A stretch of 64,000 nucleotides of DNA from Ailanthus altissimus. Its lineage: Eukaryota > Streptophyta > Magnoliopsida > Sapindales > Simaroubaceae. The translations under genes and the position numbers were made by a program. The DNA is taken from the NCBI GenBank assembly GCA_946807835.1, contig OX327704.1, positions 6,820,001 to 6,884,000 of the forward strand, read 5' to 3'. Positions 10,961-22,752 of this stretch are shown piece after piece. Every line of letters starts with the position of its first letter. Position 1 is the first letter of the stretch. The notes beneath the pieces were generated by a model. The model ran no database searches and had not been told where the DNA came from. It saw only the letters and a program-made list of their open reading frames with translations.

Positions 10961-11110
10961 ACCAGCTAAATGATATCTCAGAGCCACTGGCGTCTCAATA
11001 CACAATTCTTAGGTTACTTGCACCGCCAAGGAATCGAACCCCCGCCCTCATCTCCATGAAAGCCTTATAGGCCTTTAGAGGCTCGTCCTTGTACCCATCA
11101 GGCTGGCCAT
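10935..11110 (-). mobile_element. tRNA-derived SINE-like segment
   Basis: The minus strand reads TGGCCAGCCTGATGGG (weak box A) and, about 55 nt later, GGGGGTTCGATTCCTTGGC, an exact RNA polymerase III box B (GGTTCGATTCC). It is GC-richer than its surroundings and lies between the MULE relic and a copia LTR. No A-tail or target duplication was found. It could instead be a tRNA-related fragment. Confidence 0.35.
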
Positions 11111-13030
11111 TGTTAGGGTTGGTGCTTACGTGCCATCCCTAAATATATATATATATATATATACTTGTGTATTTATACAAGTGTACATTCTCATTAAATC
11201 ACTAATACTCATTTATATAGTACTACACATGTAACGTTACAGACATTGTATGATCTGAAGGAGTTCAGATCAGATCTAAAGGAGTTTAGATAAGGACTCA
11301 TAGTTAGCCATACTGAGAAATATAAATGCTAAATGTTAGCACAACTAAGTGTAAGCTGGTTATAATACTCAACAGATCCAAGAGTTAAAATTTTGTCTTT
11401 AATGCGACAAAGACATATAAATATACTAGTAACTGCATAGTTACAAGAGTTGCAATCGGGTGCTAGAAAATGCTAGTTGTGCAAGTATATTCTCGAATAA
11501 TTATCTATAATCTATTTCTGCCGATACAGGTCTGTCGGTGGATATTTTTATATATAGATCAGCATATGTCATACCTATATGGTATAGATGGTCGTTCTTA
11601 GCCGACTGTGAGCTTGGAGCTCGTATTGACATATTGGTATCCAATTAAAACTGGATATAGAATAGACTCACAAGGGCCTCTGATAGACACCCAATATAAG
11701 CCATTAACGGAGGGTCCTCTCGAGTTGAGTAGTATACGTGTTTCTTTGACCTTAGTGCCACGATAAGCTTGTAAGTGATCCACCATGCTTTAGTTCCATG
11801 CATGTCACAGACCTTTCATGGTGTGACTGCTGGGTGTCGCTGGGTATAGTCCAATGCTTATAGAGTCTGATGTGTACAGATATAGGATCTGTCAGCTCTC
11901 ATATGCAGTTCGATATCCAGATGCTTCGAGATTGTATCTCAGAAAATCTTGTGGCCACAAGCATTAATCTCAGGAAAGAGTTCTGTCAGGGTGGAACAAT
12001 ATGACAAATGAGTTTACGCATATTGTTCAACGAGATACAAGTTTGGAGATAAGATATGGATGAGCACTAGAGGATTTGATAGTGATAATCTATATCCCCA
12101 GCACATCCAGGATATCATGACGGAAGGACTATACGTATGCGTTGTAACCTCAACTTGTATGGTTCAACGTATTGATTTGTATATCCGTGATGTGTGCGTG
12201 GGGCCTAGAGAGTCCCGCGATATGAAGTGTACTCGTTGTGCACTGGGGTAGCATACCAGATTAAAGTGTTTAATTCAGCAATATTCAGTACTACCACGAG
12301 AATGCGTGCGTGTCTGTATTTAAGTGTTAAATACAATAATTAGTTAATAATTGTTATTTGTTAATTATATAATGACACGTAGTGTATTGTGGACCCTCAG
12401 TTGAGTTTACCCAAGTGTGGGATTTAGTGGAACCCACTAGGGGGTAGACTAGGTAACTATTTATGAGGGGCAAAATGGTCATTTCATATAATGATTATTT
12501 TATTGTTAAATAATCATTAATCTCTCTTATTATATTATATTATATATATTATTATTATTATATTTAGGTGCCAAATAGTTGGCATCCATTATATTATTAT
12601 TATATTTTTTTATTTTATTTTATTTTATATATATATAAAGAAAGAGAGAAAGTGTGTAGGTGTAATGTGGCCGAGAGAAAGAAGAAATTGAGAGGAGAAA
12701 GAAAAAAAGGAAAGAAATGGAGAGGAATTGAGGAAGAAGAAGAAAAAAAAAAGGAAAATGAAATTGTTTCATTTTTCAGTGGTTCCAATTGAAACAATTG
12801 TTAATTGCTTCAAATTCTCCATTTCTTATCTTTTTGGAGAAAATGATATAAACACATACCCGACCATTTTGGGGTTTAAGAGTTAAACTCAGTGTTGCGT
12901 AGAGGGCTGTTGTTTTAGCTCACCAAGCCCACTGTGTTGGTGACTAGAACTGCCCGCGAGTTGGTCTCCATGCAGACTCCGAGGAAATACGTGTCTAACG
13001 TTACACGTTGAGGTGAATTCTCAACCTTTC
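11111..13030 (+). mobile_element. Copia LTR copy A (solo or truncated)
   Basis: It begins TGTTAGGGTTGGTGCTTACG and is homologous throughout to the LTRs at 25713, 26360, 42317 and 59492. Shared landmarks are 'gacattgtatgatctgaaggag', 'gagttgagtagtata' and 'tgacctcaacttgtatgg'. The expected CCCAACA end is missing. Similarity stops where the foldback element starts near 13030. No target duplication was found. Confidence 0.7.
11143..11162. repeat. (AT)n microsatellite
   Basis: About ten AT units lie 32 bp inside copia LTR copy A. Other copies of the LTR have non-repetitive sequence here, so this is a private expansion. Confidence 0.85.
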
Positions 13031-13965
13031 TAATATATTCGACACATGGAATAATCTTACCTCACTATCTCTGAACACATGGCGTAATCTCATCTATTTA
13101 TTTAATTTAATATAATATTTTTAAAAATAAAATCTAATCAAATGACGTGTATCATAATATGATTAGTTACAAATGACATATATCATCGGCAATTGGTTTA
13201 TAATTTTAATAAATATTTTTAATAAATATTTTTAAAAATAAATAAAATAATTAAAAATAGAACTTGCCTTTATGGCCAGAATGTCGCAACAAAAAGGCGC
13301 CCAAATAAAAATAATCAAATTTTATATTATTAGATTCTATTTTTCCTGATCTACACAATAATAAAATTATTTTCAGTAAAAACAATATCAGAAGATGACA
13401 AAAAGTGGTGTAGAGGGGTAGCGGCCACCACCGCCCCTCATCAAACAAGGGGCGATGCAAGAAAAATAACGGGGGGCAATGGTGGCCGCCACCCCTCCCC
13501 ACAATATTTTGCCGTCTTCTTGTCTTTTTTTTTTCAAAAACTACCATACCATTGTTAGATCAAAAACATGAAGTCCCGTAATGTAAATTTTGAGTTTTTT
13601 CTACCCCATTGACATTGTCGACCACCGTTTTCCAACGATAGTGGTAGATTTTTTTTAATTATCTATTATTTATTTTATTTTATTTTAAAAAATAGTTTTT
13701 AAAAATATAAACCCATTACATAATGATACATGTCATCTGTAACTAACTACATTAAGACACGTCATTTTAAGAAAAATACATATTTATTAATTTATTTTTA
13801 AAAATATAATCAATTACATGATGATACGTGTCATCATTAAATTATCATATTATGATACGTGTCATTTTATTAAAAATTTTATTTTTAATTATATTAAATT
13901 AAATGAATTGATAAGATTGCGTCACGTGTTTAATGACAATGAATATGTGAGTTTATACCACGTAT
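13030..13965. mobile_element. Foldback / long-TIR MITE, about 0.94 kb
   Basis: The left arm (about 13030-13440) and right arm (about 13475-13965) are inverted copies. For example, 'aatgacgtgtatcataatatga' at 13142 matches the inverse at 13845-13866, and 'tttatttaatttaatataat' on the left matches the inverse on the right. At the centre a GC-rich hairpin pairs AGGGGTAGCGGCCACCA (13415) with TGGTGGCCGCCACCCCT (13481). No coding potential was seen. A MULE-type foldback or MITE fits; no target duplication was resolved. Confidence 0.7.
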
Positions 13966-14453
13966 CCAAAGTTAAAGGGCAAAAAATAAGGGTAAACTGG
14001 TAATTATATATTAGAACTACTATTTTCGTTTATATTAACGGCAAAAATTAATGGATTGGGTAAAATTGGGTAATTCAAATTTAAGTGGGCAAATGTGTCA
14101 ATTAGGCTAATTTATTAGGGTAACATTGTCCTTGTCCCTTTAATATATATGAATCAACAATTGTATTATAAAATAAATACCCTAAAAGTTCAAATTTAAC
14201 CTAAAAATTGAAAAAAACTTAAAAAACTTCAGGTTTAAACCGAAATTCGGTTTACCCAGATTTGGCCTAGCTTGTAAAAACTCGAATTCCTAGTTCATAA
14301 AAAAAATATGAATCTAGATTGAGCAAAACTCAAATTCAAATTCGAATCTAAATTTTTCCATCCCTAAGCTAAATACATATCATTTAGATTTATTTTATAC
14401 ATGCATTTACAGATAGAAGACATGTTTTCATGTGTCACTCCTTAGTTCTTAGC
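13966..14453. other. Intergenic, no gene recognised
   Basis: This is AT-rich and without a supported ORF. Near 14230 it holds a short palindrome-like run (GGTTTAAACCGAAATTCGGTTT) and near 14340 'cgaatctaaatttttccatccctaag', which resembles the end of a small hAT-like element. Neither could be delimited. Confidence 0.4.
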
Positions 14454-15399
14454 TAAGGTTGGGCAAGTTGGAGTCCCGGATGGACCAAATGAATTCAAGT
14501 ATTGATAGGGACATTAAAAAGGGTTTTGAATGGGATCTAAATTAGGATTATGCCCAAACCATCTTGAATTGGTCTTAAATTGGATTCGAGACCAATTTGA
14601 GACACAGACCTTTTTTGAGTCGATTTAATTGATTGACTCGTGTCTCAAATTCACCAATTTTTCATGTCTCCAACCTGGTTATTAAGGGTGGAACCAGAAT
14701 TTAAGGTGAGGGGAGGTTAGATATTAAAGTTAAAAAATTATATTGAGTTAGAATTTAATAATATAGGAGTTTTAGTGTCAAACTTAAAATCTTGGAAGAA
14801 GGGGGGAGCAAATCATAAAAATACATATTTTAAAAGGTGAAAATTATAAAAATACATATTGAATTAAAAAAAATTGGGCAAGTCTGCTTATGCTGATGGT
14901 GATTGATATTGATGGCATGTGTGGTAGCAACAGTGACTGGTGAGAGTGAAGACGAGGCTGGGAGTAGTCAGAAATTAGAATAGAGATGAGCCAAGAGTCG
15001 GAGATGATTATGAGTGGACGGCAGATAGTGGTTGCGTGATGGTCGTATTATGTTAGCGATGAGGACAACTAATAAGGGACAAATGATGACTAATGAATGG
15101 TCTGAGAACTAAAAAAAAAGATGAGAAGAGAATTCAAAAATCATTATCAATTTTGGATTTTTCTAGCAATAGAGAATTTTGACTTCGATGTAAAATGGTT
15201 CCATTTTCTTTTCTTTTGAAACGGTGTTGTTTTGCCTGTTATGGTGTTGTTTTTCACTATTTGTTTTAAAAAAAATCAGTTCTGAGACAATTTCGGCTGG
15301 GTTTAGAAATATCATAGAACTGAAAGAAGAGAGGACTCGATTGCTTTTGAATTAAAGACTTGTATTTCGGGTTGAGGATGGGTCTTTTACCCAGCCCTA
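14454..15399. mobile_element. Non-autonomous hAT-like element
   Basis: The terminal inverted repeats read TAAGGTTGGGCAAG on the left and TAGGGCTGGGTAAA on the inverted right, 10 of 14 identical. The 8-bp flanks, ttcttagc and cttttaac, match at 5 of 8, and all three differences are transitions, as expected for an old, methylated target duplication. The interior (946 bp in all) has no transposase. It contains G-rich degenerate trinucleotide stretches near 14890-15060. Confidence 0.6.
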
Positions 15400-15769
15400 C
15401 TTTTAACTAGGCACAAAGTATGGAAATTGTTTTGGTTTTTGTTACTTTGTTCTATTCCCCTTATAGGTGTTTCTTTGGTTTGTTAAGCTAAGGTTTTGTC
15501 ATTAGTTAATATTGAGGAGGCCTTATTTATCTTAAATGCATAAGTAAAATCTTTAAAGTTTTTTCTCTTCTTGAATATTTATTAAGGGAACAATAAGATT
15601 GTTGAAAGATTTATTACTTAGTTATAGAAGCTAATTAACTTGCTAGACTCTGTAGGGTCATGTCTATAACAAAAAAGGATAAAGATGTTATGGAATTATA
15701 GGGGAGAACAAAAAAAGATGAGAAGTTGGTGAACAACTATTTGGCTCAAAAGGTGTAGTGTACGAAATC

Positions 15770-16330
15770 ATCAACTCGAAAGCTTTCTGATCAACCTTTT
15801 AGTTGGTAAAATAAATATTAAACACCTTCATGGTAATAAGTTTATGTTTATTTTTCAGCCAAATCTAATAAGCGAAACTTATGGCAACAAGAGTTTGGCA
15901 TTTTGATGGATCTCTTATAGTTCTCTTGGAGGTTAAAGGCATTAGATATATATTTAAATGAACCTTCATCCATACTGCTTTCTGGATCCAACTACATTTG
16001 CCAATTATGTATATAAGTAGAAAAATGATTCATGCTTTGGACGGTAGAGTTGGAGAGTATTAGAGATTAATTCAAAAAACTCAAAGGTATGTCTTGGATG
16101 GATCATTTATTAGAGTAGAAGTGTTGATTACAAAACCACTAAAGATTGGAATTAGGGTATAAAGTTCCAACTAAGGAGGGGAAGCTACTATTTAAGTAAA
16201 ATATGAATGACTAGGGGATTTTTTATATGCAAATGTGGCCATCTTGGCCATACACTTTTAGGATGTGCAAGAATTTCAACATAGAAGAGGACATTACGAT
16301 AGTAGTTATCTTCAAGATCCTCTTAGTTTT
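15770..16330 (+). pseudogene. LINE-1 ORF1 relic (DUF4283 and CCHC knuckle)
   Basis: Broken frames give 'LVGKINIKHLHGNKFMF', 'FWIQLHLPIMYIS', 'GSFIRVEVLITKPLKIG' and 'VKYE.LGDF....GHLGHT'. These are the ordered landmarks of plant L1-type ORF1 proteins: a DUF4283 RNA-binding domain, then a CCHC-type zinc knuckle. Many stops and indels are present. ORF2 (endonuclease and reverse transcriptase) is absent downstream, which is unusual for 5'-truncated LINEs and suggests later deletion. Confidence 0.55.
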
Positions 16331-16753
16331 AAAAATATTTTGACAGATTCTCATCTTCTTATAATTATCATTAATTTAAACAAATATAAAGGTCTTTTTA
16401 ATATATTTAAGTATCTTTAAATATGTAGAATAATTTAATAAATTTTAATATTTAGTTTTATTTATTAAATAAAAACTCTTATTTAATAGAATAAAAATAA
16501 AGTTTGGAATTAGGAAAATGAAAAAAATAAGTCACTGTCGCCATCATAATACCTGTTGTCAGTTGATTTTAAGTGGCCTAAAAATTTGACAATGCAAATT
16601 AGTTTTATGTTGACATTGTTAAACTATATTTTTGTTGATATATATGATGAAGAGGTCTATTTTGGACAAAGGAGAAATAAATGGTGGTCAAACAAGGTAA
16701 AGAGGCCAGTGGCCACCCATGTTTTGTTGTCAAACAGTAGTACAGTGACTTTT
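16331..16753. other. Intergenic; possible foldback half
   Basis: No supported gene. 'ggccagtggccaccc' near 16704 and, beyond the inserted retroelement, 'gaggtagtggctgcc' at 24258 resemble the centre of the foldback at 13030-13965. The gypsy element may therefore have inserted in a related foldback. Confidence 0.3.
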
Positions 16754-18144
16754 TGATGTATGCAATAATAGTTAAGCATAAGTGCAAGCTATCGTATTAA
16801 GTAATACATTATTAAAGTCCAGATATCGTTATTACAGGCACTATTTAACCTATTTCTTTCAAGTAAGCATTAAAATTAATCATACTTTAACTTTTATCTA
16901 GACGAATCAAAATATAAATTATATCTAATTATTCTACTTTTATCAAATTAAATCTAATATTAATCAAAAGCAAGCAAGGTTTGAATTCACCAATTAAGAG
17001 CAATCTAAGGTTTTGACTTATCTCTTAATATTTTATTAGACTTACTAATCTTTTAGTTAATCCATTAATACAAATTATTGGCTAGACTCTAATCTAATAA
17101 CAAGCTTTTTTCGATGGTCGAGTGACTATATTACACCCTAACAATTACCTATAAGTCTATGGCAATTCGAATAGAATGAAATTCATTAAGAACATATTAA
17201 ATAATACCATACATGCTATCTAAGTATATTTCTATCCTACATGAAACTCATAACTGTCACACTATGATCATACATCAAACTATCATAGGCTAAACACATA
17301 AATTCATCTTTCAAGTTCATTAGGGTTCTTTGATCATTCAAAATGTTGGCTATATATAATAAAAGCTTTAAACATAAGATACAATGAATCAATTTAATGT
17401 ATTAAGTTCATTACACTAAGATTCAATAAAATCCAACTGCATATTAGGTTTCATAACCTAACTCTAGATTAAAAAGAGTTTAACTCATAACAAATTCAAG
17501 AGTATCGAAGTAATGAATGGAAAACATCATGAACAAGATCATAAAATTAAGAAAAGAGAAGAAATAACACAAAAATCTAATGCCTTGGATCGCCTCTCTC
17601 TCTTCCTTGCTTACATGTACAAATTTTGATCTTAAATATTGAATTCTTCACTTTAATCTCTTGTTTTGTGATGTGTTTTGTTTTCCTAGGTTTGCCTATA
17701 ATATTTTCTGTATTTTGGCTCTAAAATAGTGTTTTTATAGGTCCTCTAACCCTAGGGACGTGAGGCTTCAAATCGAAGTCAAAATAGGAGATTTTAGAAG
17801 ATGTTTTATTTGTCACACAGGCACCATGGTGCCAAAACCTAGAAATGATCCACCATTGGGAGCTGACTAAATGCCGCAGCATTGTTGATGGGTGATGTGG
17901 TGCTCATTTCTCTAGACTAGGCACTGCGGTGTCCAACCATGGGCGCTGCGGCACCTAGCCTTGAACTCGTTATTTTTTATCGTTTTGAGTCTACTTCGCG
18001 TCTGTTTTGTTTTGAATCTTTACGACTTGGTTAGTAAACCTATATATGATCAAAATTCACAAATAAATAGCCAAAATACTCTTGATTTAGAGCAAAACTT
18101 AAATCCAGATTGATAAAAATAATAGTACATATAATATTCTATCA
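16754..18144 (-). mobile_element. 3' LTR of the 16754-24166 element
   Basis: On the plus strand it runs TGATGTATGC to TTCTATCA (1391 bp). A GC-rich array lies at about 17815-17965, and 75 bp further on the minus strand is TATAAAAAC (inverse at 17731-17739). It aligns with 22753-24166, with enough differences to show the insertion is old. Confidence 0.85.
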
Positions 18145-19990
18145 AATACCCCTAAACTTAAGACTTTGTTCGTCCTCGAGCAAAACAAAAACAAATAATC
18201 ATAAAATTTATTAACTCTAAATAAAAACTCAAAACTAAAACAAGCTAGATTGATTAGATGATCATATTGTTTGTCTCAAAGACTGTTAAAATGGCACAAG
18301 TCTTTTTAGAAATCAATAAACAACTCTCAATAATTCTCTATACCATTCATCAAGTTCTTTATACTCCTTATAATTGATCACTTGTGTGTGTGTACAATAA
18401 GCATATAAATAGTCAAATGGAACTTAAATTTACTCAATAACTTAAGATAGTACATATAGATGATGTCTCGACATATTTTGATTTATAATAACACCACCAT
18501 AAACTTACTTTTCATACTACTCTCTACTAATGTAGAAATACACATGTCTAGGGATCTATTTAAGACTTTAATTAGCTAGTAATGTAAGATTAGAGCCAAT
18601 GTGGGATATAAAGATATATATGAAGTACAAATCATACTATGAATACTTAGACTTTACCTAGAAACATTTTAATTCCTTATCTTTGATTTATCTCCTCCCT
18701 CAAACTTATGGTATTTTTATCTTTCTTTCAATAACTTTTGTTCAAAGAATTTCTTTTTTTTCCTGGGAGTATTGTCCATTTAAAGACTTTTTTTTTGTAT
18801 GAATACCTTCAAACTTAAATTGATAAGTACCTTTAAGACTTAATTTCTTTCCACTTCGGTACCTTTTTCTCACACAACCACAACCTTTTTTCTTTTAAGA
18901 ATATTTCTAAGTAAACTCAAGGTTTATGGTGTTATGGGTAGTTTTAAGATAAATAAGCTTAAAATCTTAAGGCTTGTAATTTAGTTAAACAGAAAAGAAA
19001 AAAAAAAGAAGGTATTTAGGCTCAAAATGGATAACTAGGGATCAATGCATTTAAGGTAAACTAGAAAAATGCTTAAACGGTCCAAAGATGGCCTAATGTC
19101 ATTTTTCTATTTATGTGTTTCCTATGATTTTGCCTGAAGTAATAATCAAGTAAGTTGTAGAGTGTTGATATTTGAGACTGTGTTGTACTACTTAAGCATA
19201 AGTATCTCTAAGCAAAAAATAAATAAATTCAACTAAAATATGCTTATCTCAATGTACTCGAGAATAATTTATCAAAAATGGTCCAAAGATGGCCTAATGT
19301 CATTTCTCTATTAATGTATTTCCTTTGATTTCGCCTCAAGTAGTAATCAAGTAAGTTGTAGAATGTTGATATTTAAGATTGTGATGTACTACTTAAGCAT
19401 GAGTATCTCTAAGCAAAAAAAAAAAAACAACTAAAATATGCTTATCTCAATGTGCTTAAGAATAATTTATCAAAAACAAGGTCAAAGTCAGCTCAAGATT
19501 CTTTATAGAAGAATTATCTCAAGTGTCTATTATTTCTTTTGTAAAAATAAATTCAATCAATATTCTATTTCTTATCATGGATTAATGATCATATTCTCAT
19601 CCAAAAAACTAAGTAACTAAAAAAAATTTACCTACAAGACAATCACTGAATTTATATAGAAAAATAAACCAAGATAAGTGTTTTCCAACCCCAAACTTAA
19701 ATTTGACATTGTCTTTAATGTTAAAAAATAAAACTTAAGAGTATAAAAACTTCTCTGGTAATTGAAATTTAAGCATTGTCGCATTGTTGTCTCTTAATAT
19801 AACAGTATTTTTCCTTGGCTTCTAACGCTTACAACTGCTTATGCTATTTCTTTGAATGCTCATTTTGCTGTTTTATTCCTACAAGTAAAGAAAACATAGT
19901 AACTAAAGCTAAAACTAAGCAAACATAAAAATAAAAATTATTTGGGTTACCTTATAAGAAGCTCTTAATTTAACATTGTTGGCTTGACAA
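18145..19990 (-). mobile_element. 3' untranslated internal region of the gypsy element
   Basis: No ORF. The inverse of 'cgaggacgaacaaagtc' and a purine-rich tract lie directly inside the LTR (18145-18185). A segment is repeated internally: 'ggtccaaagatggcctaatgtcattt' occurs at 19079 and again at 19279, a local duplication of about 200 bp. Confidence 0.7.
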
Positions 19991-20429
19991 GGCTTTCTCT
20001 ATTCTTATGGTGGATCAAAGGTAATGATGGAAACATCTTATATGTGATCTTACTGGTATTCCTCTCTTTCAGCTTTCACATCTTTACAAATAAGCTTTAG
20101 ACAGTACCTTTTATTTCATTCTCCATGTACTTCCCCAAAAAGATTTTAATCTTAAACCGAGGAAGAGATTTTCTTGTGTCTTTCTTTTTGATCCTTTCAT
20201 CACATTACTGTTATTTCTTATTGTTTCTTTTCTTTCTATGCTTCAACGTCTTCTTTTGGATGTGAAGATTCATGGTATCCATGTCTTTGAGCTGATGAAA
20301 TTGTTGCTTGGGGTGCATCACATCTATGTTGAAACAATATTCCTTCTCTTATGGTAACTTGATCTCCTTGAAAACTTTGAATATGACTGTGTCATCTTTC
20401 ACCCTTATGGTCAACTCCTTTTTTTGTAC
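19991..20429 (-). mobile_element. Degenerate post-protease segment; site of pol deletion
   Basis: In complete relatives, reverse transcriptase would begin here on the minus strand. No RT motif is seen in any frame. Non-coding 3' sequence is reached within about 450 bp. Confidence 0.5.
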
Positions 20430-20690
20430 ATCTATGACTATTCATCTGATGGCTAGGATAGTCCTCCAATGATGATGGGATCTCTTTGTCTTCCTCTATA
20501 TCCAGAACGATGAAATCAGTCGGAAAGATGAACTTATCCACCTTCACTAGCACATTCTCCATTATTCCCTTTGGATAAGCGAGAGATCAATTAGCAAGTA
20601 GAAGTGTGACATTGATAGGTCCTACTTCTCTTAAACCTAACTTTTTGTAGACGGAGAGGACGTGAGATTAATGCTTACTCATATATCACA
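20430..20690 (-). pseudogene. Gypsy aspartic protease relic
   Basis: The minus strand reads 'GLREVGPINVTLLLAN', a stop, then 'SLAYPKGIMENVLVKVDKF' and 'FPTDFIVLDIEED'. This is the characteristic C-terminal half of Athila-type retropepsins, which process Gag-Pol. The catalytic D-(S/T)-G region upstream (towards 20750) is not intact. At least one stop is present. Confidence 0.6.
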
Positions 20691-21639
20691 GAGTACTTAT
20701 CTAAGGTCATGATTTCTAATTGAGCACAGTATGGTAAATGTCCTGGGATTTTTTAGTTTAGGAGGCAGCTTCTTCTAAAGGATGGGGTTACATTCCTTTG
20801 TTAATGTTATGGTCTTATAATCCTCGAATCTTTTTTTCTAGAAAAGTATTCTCTTCATAAATTTGACGTGGCTAGGCATTTGTTTAAGCATATATACAAA
20901 AGAAAGATTGATATGTACTTTCTTAAAATTTCTGAAAATTTAATAAATTGCTTATCTAGCTTTTCTTTTTGCAGCCTCCGTGGGAATGGTAGAGGTGGAT
21001 TGAATGGCTGATTTGATCTTTTTTGCACTTTAGAATGTTTCTACATTTATATTCCAATTTCTGCATTTTCTTTTGTAGAAGTTTCTATACTTTTCTACTG
21101 CCCAGATTTTGTTTTTGTACTATTTTCTAGATTGGTATATTGCTAATTTTCTATTTTTGCACTTGGTTTGCGCCTCTATAGCCTTTAAGGAAAAAGTATA
21201 GGTAGTTTATAGGGTTGTACTTCATCTTGCTAAACTACTTTTTCCTTTTCAATCAAGCTTGAAGATAGTAGTTGTGGTGTATTATCGTGTAAGACATTAA
21301 CACTTCTTAAGGAGACGGCTTGACATTGCTATACATTTCCTCTTGGATTAGTTTTAGTGTAACTTAGTAGAGCTCCTTAAGGTCGCTTGTTAATTGCTGC
21401 AGCAAGTTATCCCATTTGAACTTCTAAATTTTTTTAAGTTGTTGAATAGTTCTAAATGATGGCATCATTTAACTTCATATAGTGCATAAGCATGTCTTCC
21501 AATGATGGCTTCTTATTTTATAGTGGCTGAAATCTTGGAAAATTCATTGATCTAGATGACTCTCCTTGGTCTTTACACCAAAAAAGGTTTAAATGATCTC
21601 TCTGCCCGAATTATAGAAGTTGGATTTTGGGTTATGTTG

Positions 21640-22597
21640 CTATTGGTTGAAGTTTTCCATATAATTTACTAAATTCATGTGATGTCTATTCATGAGGTTA
21701 TCACCATAGAAGTCACAAGTCACTTGCTGAGTTTTAACAGAATTCAATGCATCACATTTTTTGGATAACATGTTGATTTGTGCTACCAGTGCATTGAATG
21801 CGTTAATCTCATGCACACTGATGACTTTCTTGAGTATAACTCTCTCAGCTGGCCATTTATAACTGTTTGATGCCATCTTCTTTAGTAGATTATAAGCCTC
21901 ATCCGTAAACTTATTATTTAAAACACTTTCAGTAGTTGCATCTACAATAGTCTTCAAATGACCTACTAGTCCATTGTAGAGCGTTTGGACTAATAGCCAT
22001 ATAGGGACTCCATGGTGAGGACACTTCCTCAATTTGTCCTTAAAGCTCTCTCATACCTCATATAACGACTCACTATCGATCGAAACAAATAAGGTGATGT
22101 CCTTCTTTATCTTTGTTGTCTTTGCTGATGGGAAGAATTTTGCTAGAAATTTCAGCGCTAGATCATCCCACGTCGAAATAGACATAGATGGTAATGACAT
22201 CAACAAACTCTTAGCTTTTCCTTTAATAAAAAAAAGGAATAATCTTAATGTGATGGCATTGTTAAAGACTCTATTGTACTTTAATGTATCAAAAACCTCC
22301 AGGAAATTCATGATGTGTATGTTAGGGTTGTCATTAGGAGCACCACTGAACTGTTTAGATTCCTTTAGCATCTGAATAGTACTTAGCTTAACCTTAAAAT
22401 TATTTATATTAATAGATACTAAACTGAATACCATCTGTAGTAGGGATTGCATAATCCTTTAAAGATATTTGTGGTATCGTAGGCTCAAACATAGGATTGT
22501 TAATGTTCTTGTTGTTCTCCTTTATGTTTAAAGATTGATGTTGTTCATGTCGAAGCTTATGCAATGTTCCTTCAATCTCAGGATTAAAAGAAGTCAA
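21640..22597 (-). pseudogene. Gypsy gag relic (minus strand)
   Basis: This reads from 22597 leftwards. A first frame ends near 22409. A frameshift leads to a 133-codon frame (22452-22051) with the capsid landmarks 'HIMNFLEVFDTLKYN', 'RLFLFFIKGKAKSLL' and 'WDDLALKFLAKFFPS'. An in-frame stop at 22051-22053 follows, and the same frame resumes at 22032-21640 with 'WLLVQTLYNGL', 'DAYNLL'-like and 'KMASN' blocks, the usual C-terminal part of Athila gag. One frameshift and one stop make it non-functional. It lies about 150 bp inside the 5' LTR and primer site, as expected. Confidence 0.75.
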
Positions 22598-22731
22598 TTC
22601 TGCACTTTTCGCTCTTTATATGAACTATCAAAACATAAAATCAAAACAAATCAAAGTAAAAAAGAAAAAAATGAATTAAAAACAAGTAGTTTGGTATTAA
22701 TATTGATTTAAAGAATAGAAAAGTTTAGTCA

Positions 22732-22746
22732 CCAGCAACGGCGCCA
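22732..22746 (-). other. Primer-binding site, tRNA-Asp type
   Basis: The minus strand reads TGGCGCCGTTGCTGG, the tRNA-Asp complement with one change, six bases from the 5' LTR border at 22753. It fixes the minus-strand orientation of the element. Confidence 0.85.
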
Positions 22747-22752
22747 AAATTT

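Noticed and set aside
10990..11060. A functional tRNA gene
   Set aside because: Box B is good but no cloverleaf can be drawn, box A is weak and the spacing is long. SINE-like is the better reading.
12568..12797. Open frames on both strands (60-74 codons)
   Set aside because: They are low-complexity purine/pyrimidine runs inside copia LTR copy A, giving K/E-rich or F/S-rich strings on opposite strands.
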